Of a DNA stretch of 12,874 nt, positions 1-6,294 are shown piece after piece (positions within the stretch are counted from its first letter, which is position 1; each line of letters starts with the position of its first letter). The notes beneath the pieces are model-generated. The model was not told the DNA's origin, made no database searches, and saw only the letters and a list, made by a program, of their open reading frames with translations. The DNA lies in NCBI GenBank assembly GCA_040758475.1, contig JBFLVN010000091.1, forward strand, positions 1 to 12,874, written 5' to 3'. Position numbers and translations under genes: made by a program. Origin of the DNA: JBFLVN01 sp040758475. GTDB taxonomy: Bacteria > JAGRBM01.

Positions 1-555
1 ACGCTCGCGATACGCGCATCACTCGAAAAAGTTACAGACGCCCGCCCGCCGCTGGATATAAAAGCAACAAAAAGCATCCCGGATCTCTCCGACAAGGTCA
101 CGGCAAAATTACTTTCAGATTTTCGCGAATCCCAGGTGTTTCAAGCCACCAGTTTTCCGGTCGATCCGGAATCGGACGTCGTATTAAAAGTAACGATCAA
201 GCGTTTCTATTGGAAGTTCAAAATTTACCCCACCTATTTTCTCCCTCTCATCCAGGTGATCCACATTTTTGGCGCTCCCATGGCCGATATCCTTGGCATT
301 TCAGAACTGACTGCCAAAGTTGTTCATCAAACATCCGGTAATGAAATCGCGACCTATGAGGGAAAAGGCCAATTAAAATCCGTCATGAGCATGTACGACA
401 TGAAAACCGGCGAAATGGGTGCTGAACTCGCTGACGCTTTTCGTCAGGCTTCCAAGCAAATCAAGGAAGCCATCTGGAAAGACAAGCAGCGAATCGAGGA
501 AACAGTTCAAAGAATCGCTGCGCCAGCGCAGCCGCAATCGCCTGCAATACCCTGA
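1..555 (+). CDS. Unrecognised protein, C-terminal part (possible lipoprotein-like)
   Basis: The reading frame is open from the first base of the window to TGA at 553-555, so this is the last 184 codons of a gene whose start lies outside. A GTG at 136 could be read as a start, but the upstream codons are continuous and look coding. I do not recognise the family. Visible features are an alternating polar/hydrophobic stretch (DVVLKVTIKRFYWKFKIYP), a hydrophobic patch ending in IFGAPMADILG, then a beta-rich stretch with a TSGNEIATYEGKG turn. The end is a charged helix (about 25 residues, rich in K/E/Q) and an Ala/Pro/Gln-rich tail. The arrangement resembles small envelope lipoproteins of unknown function, but the N-terminus that would carry a lipobox is missing, so that is only a guess. 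GC is about 47%, clearly below the genes downstream. A hairpin terminator follows at once. Confidence 0.7.
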   Translation, partial: TLAIRASLEKVTDARPPLDIKATKSIPDLSDKVTAKLLSDFRESQVFQATSFPVDPESDVVLKVTIKRFYWKFKIYPTYFLPLIQVIHIFGAPMADILGISELTAKVVHQTSGNEIATYEGKGQLKSVMSMYDMKTGEMGAELADAFRQASKQIKEAIWKDKQRIEETVQRIAAPAQPQSPAIP

Positions 556-574
556 TCCATTAAATTCTTACCCT

Positions 575-606
575 ACCGGCCGGGGAAACCCGGCCGGTGG
601 TGTTTT
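575..606 (+). terminator. Rho-independent terminator after the first gene
   Basis: A perfect 10-bp GC-rich stem (575-584 with 589-598) is closed by a GAAA tetraloop. It can be extended by a G-U pair and a C-G pair on the outside. A short T tract (603-606) follows. It sits 20 bases after the stop of the first gene and 39 bases before the cyclase start, so it probably separates the two transcripts. The T run is short, so efficiency is uncertain. Confidence 0.75.
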
Positions 607-644
607 GGGAGAGCCCCGGATAAACTCTCTTCCGTCCGGAAAAA

Positions 645-2033
645 GTGAAGGCCCCCGGGAGCGCCCCTTTGCCGCCAAACGACGAGACGCGCGGGTCCTT
701 TTCCCGATTGTTTTCCCGCCTCGGCAACCCCCTCGATTGGTGCGCGGCGGATAAGAGCGCCTTTATCAGCATTCCCCTGGCCCTTTACATCGTCCTCTCT
801 TTCTTCATTCTCCCTCGCGTGGATGAGTACCGGGCGCATCTTTCCGAATTCGACTTCACCGTCCTTTGGTATGTGGACACCTGGAGGAAATGGACGGCCG
901 TTCTTTGGACGGCCCTCGGGGCGATGGCTCTCTCGCTGCGGCGCCGTTACCCCGAGTCGAAAACCTGGTACCACGCCGTCTCCCAACTCTGGGCCCTTAC
1001 CTTCGCACCCATCTGCTACGCGCTTGGGGCCACGACCACTTCCACCCTGGGCTTCGCCGTCATGACCGGGGCCTTGGGCGGAATCCTCCTCATTGGATGG
1101 ATTCCCACGCTCCTCGGCATGGTGACATTCTCGACTCTTTCGTTGGGCGCTGACTTGGCCGCTTACTACGGGAAAATCCCTTACGCCCCGGCCTTCCAGA
1201 GACTCGCCATCGGAAAAGACGGAAAAATCCAGGGCTCCTGGCTGCTCACGAACTGGATTCTCGTCGGCATCGGCGCCGGGGCTACGCTCGTCGTCTTCGG
1301 TTACATCTTCGATCGCTGGCGGGACAGGGAAGAGCGTCTCGCCGAAGCGCAAGTGCTCCTTGGGGCCTCCCACGAACGCCTCGAAAAAGCGACGGGGCTC
1401 ATCCGGCGCTACGTCCCCGGGCAGCTTGCCGACGAGATCATTTCAGGCAACTACGCCGGGCAGAAGCACGAGCGCAAGCAGCTTACGATTTTCTTCTCCG
1501 ACATCCAGGGCTTTACCCAGGCTTCCGATCAATTAGACCCCGAGCGCCTCGCCGGCGTGCTCAACGAATACCTCTCCGAAATGACCCGCATCGCCGTGAA
1601 ACATGGCGGGACCATCGACAAGTTCGTGGGCGACGCGCTCCTCGTCTTCTTCGGCGCCCCTTCCGCTCTTCCCGAAAAAGAGCAGGCCCTCCGCTGCGTC
1701 CGCATGGCGGTCGAAATGCAAGCGCGCATGAAGGAACTTGGAAAAAAGTGGTACGACGAGGGAATCCAGACTCCCTTTCAGATCCGCGTGGGGATCAACT
1801 CGGGGACGGCAAGCGTGGGCGACTTCGGCTCCGCCGAACGGATGGACTACACGGCCATCGGCACCCAGGTGAACCTGGCCGCCCGCCTCCAGACCCACTG
1901 CGAACCGGGAAAGATACTCCTCAGCCATTCGACTTGGGGCCTTGTCCATCACGACATTCCCTGTGCCCCCAAGGGAGAAGTGCAGGTGAAGGGGATTCAT
2001 TACCCGGTGAAGGTTTACGAGGTTGAGGGGTAG
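645..2033 (+). CDS. Membrane-anchored class III adenylate/guanylate cyclase
   Basis: Predicted to make cAMP (or cGMP) at the inner membrane. The 462-residue protein has a short cytoplasmic N-terminus, then about six hydrophobic segments (roughly 38-57, 82-97, 112-130, 134-152, 153-175, 199-221). A linker (222-275) precedes the catalytic domain (276-462). The metal-binding aspartates are D286 in FFSDIQGF and D330 in DKFVGDALLVFF. The purine-selecting pair is K326 and T403 in MDYTAIG. The transition-state residues are N410 and R414 in NLAARLQ. All are present, so it should be active as a homodimer. The Lys/Thr pair is known from CyaC-type bacterial adenylate cyclases, which favours ATP. The membrane part is probably a sensor that I cannot assign to a named domain. 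The start is GTG with only a weak GGA upstream, so the first residues are uncertain. It stands alone between a terminator and the riboflavin genes; no effector is adjacent. Confidence 0.9.
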   Translation: MKAPGSAPLPPNDETRGSFSRLFSRLGNPLDWCAADKSAFISIPLALYIVLSFFILPRVDEYRAHLSEFDFTVLWYVDTWRKWTAVLWTALGAMALSLRRRYPESKTWYHAVSQLWALTFAPICYALGATTTSTLGFAVMTGALGGILLIGWIPTLLGMVTFSTLSLGADLAAYYGKIPYAPAFQRLAIGKDGKIQGSWLLTNWILVGIGAGATLVVFGYIFDRWRDREERLAEAQVLLGASHERLEKATGLIRRYVPGQLADEIISGNYAGQKHERKQLTIFFSDIQGFTQASDQLDPERLAGVLNEYLSEMTRIAVKHGGTIDKFVGDALLVFFGAPSALPEKEQALRCVRMAVEMQARMKELGKKWYDEGIQTPFQIRVGINSGTASVGDFGSAERMDYTAIGTQVNLAARLQTHCEPGKILLSHSTWGLVHHDIPCAPKGEVQVKGIHYPVKVYEVEG

Positions 2034-2129
2034 AATTGCCGGGCAACGTCCGCTCACCGAAATTGTTTTTATATGTGATGGCGATCATGCGATGCCTGTT
2101 TATCCCTAGCAGCCTGTTCTTGGGCCATC

Positions 2130-2135
2130 TATAAT
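2130..2135 (+). promoter_or_regulatory. Candidate -10 element for the riboflavin cluster
   Basis: An exact TATAAT lies in the non-coding gap between the cyclase and ribD. Transcription would begin near 2142, leaving a leader of about 28 bases to the TTG at 2170. No convincing -35 is seen 16-18 bases upstream, so the call rests on the -10 match alone. Confidence 0.35.
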
Positions 2136-2169
2136 CTTCCTCCCGGCCGATTTGCCGCAGGGTTTCTCC

Positions 2170-3303
2170 TTGGCCCCGTCCCGAAAGCCCTCGAAAAAAG
2201 AAGATACCAAATTCATGGACCTTGCTTTGGCTTTGGCCAAGCGCGGGTGGGGGAGGGTCTCGCCCAATCCCATGGTGGGGGCGGTGGTGGTGAAAAGCGG
2301 CCGGGTGATCGGGGAGGGGTGGCACCAGAAGTACGGCGGCCCCCACGCGGAAGTCCATGCGCTCCGGGAGGCGGGGACGAAAGCCAAGGGCGCGACCCTT
2401 TACGTGACGCTCGAACCCTGCAACCGGCACGGGCACGTGCCGCCCTGCACGGAAGCGATCCTGACTGCTGGCGTCCGGCGTGTGGTCGTGGGGGCGAGGG
2501 ACAACCACTCCAAGGGCCGGGGCGGGATCGCCAAGCTAAAGCGCGCGCGGGTACGGGTGGATGAAATCCTCTGCGAAGAGTGCGAAAAGCTGAACGAACC
2601 GTTCTTCACTTATACGAAAGAAAAGCGCCCCTACACGGTTTTGAAACTCGCATCGACCTTGGACGGGCGCATCGCGACGCGCACCGGAGAGTCCAAGTGG
2701 ATTACTTCGGCCGCGTCGCGGCGGTACGTCCACCGAAAACTCCGCGCCCCGGCGGACGCCATCGCCGTGGGGATCGAGACGGTCCTGCAGGACGATCCGG
2801 AACTAACCGCCCGGTTCGGCTCATCGTTCGGCAGGCAACCCGCCCCCGTGGTGATCGATTCGCACCTGCGCCTGCCGCGCACGGCGAAACTTTTAAATAC
2901 CCGCACGCGGCGGAAATTCGTCGTCTGTTCGGAGAAAGTCCCGGCGGGCGCAAGGAATTACTGGGAAAAGCGCGGGGTGACGATCGTATCCGTGCCGCGT
3001 TCCAAGAAAGGAAAGGGGCTCGATCTCGCCCGCGCTTGGAAGGAACTGGCGGGGCAGGGGGTGAGTTCCGTCCTCGTCGAAGGAGGGGGGAGCCTGGCCT
3101 GGAGCCTTCTCGATGGAAACCTCGCGGACCGGGTGGCGATCTTCTACGCGCCCAAGATTTTAGGCTGCGACGAAGCTCTTCCCCTCGTCCGCGGCGGAGC
3201 GACGGCCAAACTCTCCGATGCCATTCAACTCAAGGATGTTCAGATGGGCCGCCTGGGAGAGGATTTCGTGGTGATGGGGAAGCCGGTGAAGAGGAAGAAA
3301 TAG
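2170..3303 (+). CDS. ribD: Bifunctional riboflavin biosynthesis deaminase/reductase RibD
   Basis: Catalyses steps two and three of riboflavin synthesis: deamination of the pyrimidine made by GTP cyclohydrolase II, then NADPH-dependent reduction of its ribose side chain. The start chosen is TTG at 2170, giving 377 residues. AGGG lies seven bases upstream, and a TATAAT at 2130 would put the transcript start just before it. An in-frame TTG at 2152 is the alternative. The N-terminal cytidine-deaminase-like domain (about 10-140) has the zinc site HAE (H59, E61) and two cysteines, C84 and C93, in TLEPCNRHGHVPPC. The SPNPMVGAVVV signature precedes it. The C-terminal reductase domain (about 150-377) has LKLASTLDGRIAT and a VEGGGSLAWSLL loop. 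Length is normal for the fused form. It is first in a ribD-ribE-ribBA cluster, 41 bases before ribE. No FMN riboswitch is visible upstream. Confidence 0.95.
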   Translation: MAPSRKPSKKEDTKFMDLALALAKRGWGRVSPNPMVGAVVVKSGRVIGEGWHQKYGGPHAEVHALREAGTKAKGATLYVTLEPCNRHGHVPPCTEAILTAGVRRVVVGARDNHSKGRGGIAKLKRARVRVDEILCEECEKLNEPFFTYTKEKRPYTVLKLASTLDGRIATRTGESKWITSAASRRYVHRKLRAPADAIAVGIETVLQDDPELTARFGSSFGRQPAPVVIDSHLRLPRTAKLLNTRTRRKFVVCSEKVPAGARNYWEKRGVTIVSVPRSKKGKGLDLARAWKELAGQGVSSVLVEGGGSLAWSLLDGNLADRVAIFYAPKILGCDEALPLVRGGATAKLSDAIQLKDVQMGRLGEDFVVMGKPVKRKK

Positions 3304-3344
3304 GGGCACTTCCCGAAACGCCCCTACGGAAGTAAGGATGTAAA

Positions 3345-4007
3345 ATGTTCACCGGCCTGATTACCGATATCGGCAAGATCGCCAAACTCGATCCCTCGGG
3401 GACGGGTTCGAAGCTCTGGATCGAAACCAGGCTCGCCACCGAGGGGCTATCGGATGGTGAATCCATCGCCGTGAACGGCGTGTGCCTCACGGTTACTTCG
3501 TTCGACAAGAAGGGCTTTGGCTGCGAGGCGTCCAAGGAGACGCTCGATCGCTCGACCCTTGGGAATTTGAAAGTGGGCTCCCCCGTGAACCTGGAGCGGG
3601 CCCTGTGCCTGGGGGACCGGCTGGGGGGGCATCTCGTCCAAGGCCACGTGGATGGGACGGCGGCCCTCGTCGAAGTCCGGACGGATGGGACGAGCAAGCG
3701 CCTGACCTTCGAGTTGCCCGACGAACTCCTTCGCTACGTGATCGAGAAGGGTTCCATTGCGCTGAATGGCATTTCCCTCACAGTGAATGCAGTCCAAGGG
3801 CCCCGCATCGAAGTGAACATCATTCCCGCCACCTGGGAGAAGACGAGCCTTTCGGCCCTTTCCATCGGCGGACGGGTGAACGTGGAAGTCGACCTTCTCG
3901 GCAAATACGTGGAGAGGCTTCTGACGGGCCGCATTCCCGCTGCCTCTTCGAAAGAGGGGCGCCTTACGGTGGAATTCCTGGCGGAGCACGGGTTTTTGGA
4001 GAAATAA
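3345..4007 (+). CDS. ribE: Riboflavin synthase alpha subunit
   Basis: Catalyses the last step, dismutation of two 6,7-dimethyl-8-ribityllumazine molecules to riboflavin, in the cytoplasm. At 220 residues it is the usual length. It starts with the family hallmark MFTGLI. Internal duplication of the lumazine-binding barrel is visible: SIAVNGVCLTV at 40-50 is mirrored by SIALNGISLTV at 137-147, and VNLERAL at 81-87 by VNVEVDLLGKYVERL at 178-192. The GDRLGGHLVQGHVDG segment (90-104) is also typical. The ATG has a good ribosome site, TAAGGA, six bases upstream. It lies 41 bases after ribD and 85 before ribBA on the same strand, consistent with one transcript. Some annotation schemes call this gene ribC. 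Its substrate is made by lumazine synthase, whose gene is not in this window. Confidence 0.97.
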   Translation: MFTGLITDIGKIAKLDPSGTGSKLWIETRLATEGLSDGESIAVNGVCLTVTSFDKKGFGCEASKETLDRSTLGNLKVGSPVNLERALCLGDRLGGHLVQGHVDGTAALVEVRTDGTSKRLTFELPDELLRYVIEKGSIALNGISLTVNAVQGPRIEVNIIPATWEKTSLSALSIGGRVNVEVDLLGKYVERLLTGRIPAASSKEGRLTVEFLAEHGFLEK

Positions 4008-4092
4008 GCCCGGCTCACTTCCTCCTGGAAACCCCGGCTCATAGAGGTTAAATTGCTGACGGGGCTCGTGGCTTCTTGCGCCCCGCGAACGC

Positions 4093-5352
4093 ATGCCGAT
4101 CCAACGCATCGAAGAAGGCCTTGAAGACATCCGCCAGGGGAAGATTGTCATCCTGGTGGACGACGAGGACCGGGAGAACGAAGGCGATTTCATGATCGCC
4201 GCCGAGAAGGTCACTCCCGACGCCATCAACTTCATGGCCAAGTACGGGCGGGGCCTCATCTGCCTCACCGTGACCGAGGACCGGGCGAGGCAACTGCACC
4301 TCGAACCCATGGTCAAGGACAACCAATCCCCCTTCCAGACGGCTTTTACGGTTTCCATTGAAGCACGGAAGGGCGTGACGACCGGCATCAGCGCCCACGA
4401 CCGGGCGACGACCATCCTTACGGCTGTCGCCAACGACGCGAAGGCCGAGGATTTGGTGCGCCCCGGCCACATCTTTCCCCTGATCGCCAAGCGCGGGGGC
4501 GTCCTCGTCCGCACGGGGCAGACGGAAGGTTCCGTGGACCTCTGCCGCCTCGCGGGGGTGAAGCCCGCCGGGGTCATCTGCGAGATCATGAACGACGACG
4601 GGACGATGGCCCGGCGTCCGGACCTCGACAAAATCGCCGAGCGGTTCGGCCTCAAGATCCTCTCCGTCGCGGACCTGATCAAGTACCGGGTCGCCAAGGA
4701 GCGGCTCGTCTACCGCTACTCGGAGGCCCGCGTCCCCACGATCTACGGCGAGTTCAACGCCGTCGTCTACCACAACGACCTGGACCGTCACGAGCACGTC
4801 GCCTTCGTGAAGGGGGACGTCTCCGGCGGCGAGCCCGTCCTGGTGCGCGTCCATTCTTCCTGCGTGACGGGGGATATTTTCGGGTCGCTGCGGTGCGATT
4901 GCGGCGACCAGCTTCACGAAGCCCTCCGCATGATCGACCGGGATGGAAAAGGCGTGCTCCTTTATTTGATGCAGGAAGGGCGCGGCATCGGTTTGGGGAA
5001 CAAGCTGAAAGCCTATAACCTCCAGGACGAAGGCCACGACACGGTGGAAGCCAACGTGGCTCTTGGATTCCCGCCCGACCTGCGGGAGTACGGCGTGGGC
5101 GCCCAGATTCTCGTGGATTTGGGCATCAAGAAGATGCGCATCATGACGAACAACCCCCGCAAGATCGTGGGCGTGGAGGGATACGGCCTCGAAGTGGTCG
5201 AGCGCGTCCCCATCGAAATCCCCCCCCACGAGCACAACGTCCGCTACATGCAGACCAAGCGCGACAAGCTAGGTCACATTCTCCAGGTCGTCAGCGGCGG
5301 CGGGGGCGACACCCCCGGCGGCGGCAAAGACCCCTCCGGCAGCGCGGCGTAG
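4093..5352 (+). CDS. ribBA: Bifunctional DHBP synthase / GTP cyclohydrolase II
   Basis: Provides both entry points of riboflavin synthesis. The RibB half makes 3,4-dihydroxy-2-butanone 4-phosphate from ribulose 5-phosphate; the RibA half opens GTP. The RibB domain (1 to about 200) carries the acidic metal/substrate loop DDEDRENEGD (23-32) and RPGHIFPL (123-130). The RibA domain (about 205-400) carries the zinc cysteines C257, C268 and C270 in CVTGDIFGSLRCDC, plus GRGIGLGNKLKAY (296-308) and the REYGVGAQIL segment (331-340). Both active sites look complete. The ATG has no clear ribosome site; an in-frame TGA at 4057 and the lack of start codons between them fix it. The last 19 residues form a Gly/Pro/Ser-rich tail outside the fold. 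It is third in the rib cluster, and ribH, often next in this order, does not follow. Confidence 0.97.
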   Translation: MPIQRIEEGLEDIRQGKIVILVDDEDRENEGDFMIAAEKVTPDAINFMAKYGRGLICLTVTEDRARQLHLEPMVKDNQSPFQTAFTVSIEARKGVTTGISAHDRATTILTAVANDAKAEDLVRPGHIFPLIAKRGGVLVRTGQTEGSVDLCRLAGVKPAGVICEIMNDDGTMARRPDLDKIAERFGLKILSVADLIKYRVAKERLVYRYSEARVPTIYGEFNAVVYHNDLDRHEHVAFVKGDVSGGEPVLVRVHSSCVTGDIFGSLRCDCGDQLHEALRMIDRDGKGVLLYLMQEGRGIGLGNKLKAYNLQDEGHDTVEANVALGFPPDLREYGVGAQILVDLGIKKMRIMTNNPRKIVGVEGYGLEVVERVPIEIPPHEHNVRYMQTKRDKLGHILQVVSGGGGDTPGGGKDPSGSAA

Positions 5353-5368
5353 ATCCCAAAAGTGGTAG

Positions 5369-5423
5369 ACCCCCTCCTGCCCTCCCCCGCTAGCGGGGGA
5401 GGTGGGCGAAGCCCGAAGGGGGT
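5369..5423. repeat. Palindromic intergenic repeat, copy 1
   Basis: This cruciform-capable element lies 17 bases after the ribBA stop. Its core is a perfect 22-base palindrome (5381-5402) centred on CTAG and made of C5/G5 arms. It is followed by a small GGGC/GCCC hairpin (about 5404-5414). An outer 7-bp stem pairs ACCCCCT (5369-5375) with AGGGGGT (5417-5423). The 5380-5422 core matches the layout of the copies at 6169-6213 and 6230-6274: a G/C-run hairpin, then a GGCG..CGCC-type hairpin, then GAAGRGGG. It may act as a transcription stop after ribBA, but there is no T tract. Confidence 0.7.
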
Positions 5424-5499
5424 ACGCATCCGTGGCTAATTCTTCTGATGCCCCTGTCATTTTCCTTCGGCTACCCTTCTCCCCCGCCGGAGGGATTTT

Positions 5500-6147
5500 A
5501 TGAAGACCATCGCGATCGCAGGGGCATCGGGATACACGGGAAAGCGGCTCGTGCCACTTTTGAAGGACGCGAAGCTAAAGCTCTTTCTGCGCCCCGAGAC
5601 GGCCTCGAAAAGCCCCTGGAAAGAGAACCCCGCCACCGTGGCCGTAAGCTGCATGGACCCGGCGGCGCTGGAGCCGCACCTGAAAGGCGTGGACGAGATC
5701 ATCTGCGTGGTGGGGACGACGCGCTCCCAGTTCCGGGAAGGGATTTCCTACGAGACGGTCGATATTGGAATCCCAAGAGCGCTCGCCCAGGCGGGAAAAA
5801 AGGCGGGCGTCAAAAAAATCCATCTCCTCACATCCGCCGGCGCCGGCGGGATGGGGGCTTACATGAAGGCCAAGAAAAAGGCCGAGGACGCGGTGACGGG
5901 GAGCGGCCTCACCTACACGATCGTGCGGCCAAGCGGGATCACGGGGGAGGGGCGGCGCTTCTTCCAGGCGGCCGACGTTCTTTTCAAGCCCTTGGTGCAC
6001 GTGCCGGGGATTTCAGATAGCGCGTGGAAGTACGTCTCCATCCCGGCGGAGCGGCTGGCGGGAATCTTCGCCACCCTCACCCGCACGGACCAGTACGACA
6101 ACCAGGTTCTCCAAGGCGAGATTTTGCAGAAGATGGAGTTGCGGTAG
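5500..6147 (+). CDS. NAD(P)-binding Rossmann-fold protein (atypical SDR)
   Basis: A predicted cytoplasmic NAD(P)-binding protein of 215 residues, the usual size for small atypical short-chain dehydrogenase/reductase proteins of the NAD(P)H-binding (NmrA-like/HTATIP2-like) group. The N-terminal dinucleotide loop is GASGYTG (8-14) after a hydrophobic strand. ICVVG (68-72) and KKIHLLTSAGAGG (105-117) correspond to later Rossmann strands. Y121 and K125 in YMKAKKKAED occupy the usual YxxxK spacing. TYTIVRPSGITG (138-149) is the conserved segment after it. The substrate cannot be inferred. The ATG has a strong ribosome site, GGAGG, six bases upstream. It follows ribBA after 147 bases containing a palindromic repeat, so co-transcription with the rib genes is doubtful. 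It converges on purA across a second repeat cluster. Confidence 0.88.
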   Translation: MKTIAIAGASGYTGKRLVPLLKDAKLKLFLRPETASKSPWKENPATVAVSCMDPAALEPHLKGVDEIICVVGTTRSQFREGISYETVDIGIPRALAQAGKKAGVKKIHLLTSAGAGGMGAYMKAKKKAEDAVTGSGLTYTIVRPSGITGEGRRFFQAADVLFKPLVHVPGISDSAWKYVSIPAERLAGIFATLTRTDQYDNQVLQGEILQKMELR

Positions 6148-6168
6148 AGAGCCGCCCCACTTCTGTTG

Positions 6169-6213
6169 CCCTTCCCCCTTTGGGGGAAGATGGCGCGCAG
6201 CGCCGGAAGAGGG
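6169..6213 (+). repeat. Palindromic intergenic repeat, copy 2 (left arm of inverted pair)
   Basis: A 45-base unit made of a CTTCCCCC/GGGGGAAG hairpin with a TT loop, a GGCGC..GCGCC hairpin, then GGAAGAGGG. Its reverse complement aligns along its length with the unit at 6230-6274. It lies 21 bases after the stop of the Rossmann gene. Confidence 0.75.
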
Positions 6214-6229
6214 CTGAAACGGTAACCGG

Positions 6230-6274
6230 CCCTCTCCCGCCGCTTCGCGGCACCCTCTCCCAGGGGGAGAGGGG
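6230..6274 (-). repeat. Palindromic intergenic repeat, copy 3 (right arm of inverted pair)
   Basis: A 45-base unit in the opposite orientation to the one at 6169-6213, separated from it by 16 bases. It contains a GCCGC..GCGGC hairpin and a perfect 9-bp hairpin, CCCTCTCCC with GGGAGAGGG (6253-6273, three-base loop). It lies 20 bases past the purA stop on the purA side. The pair fills the gap between two convergent genes and resembles paired REP/BIME elements. It may help terminate transcription from both sides, but no T tract is present. Confidence 0.75.
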
Positions 6275-6294
6275 CATTAAGGACTCAAGAAATT

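Noticed and set aside
2034..2169. Possible FMN riboswitch before ribD
   Set aside because: The conserved RFN blocks (AGGGGYRGGG-like and ACCGGYGGT-like) are not present; only a TATAAT is seen.
4010..4041. Direct repeat CCCGGCTCA at 4010-4018 and 4033-4041 between ribE and ribBA
   Set aside because: Two nine-base copies in GC-rich DNA with no other structure; probably chance.
3447..4697. 416-codon minus-strand frame across ribE and ribBA
   Set aside because: It shadows two clear riboflavin genes and has an Arg/Ser-rich composition without recognisable motifs.
4048..5235. 395-codon minus-strand frame opposite ribBA
   Set aside because: It is the complement-strand shadow of an intact bifunctional enzyme, rich in His/Asp/Val as expected for antisense of GC-rich genes.
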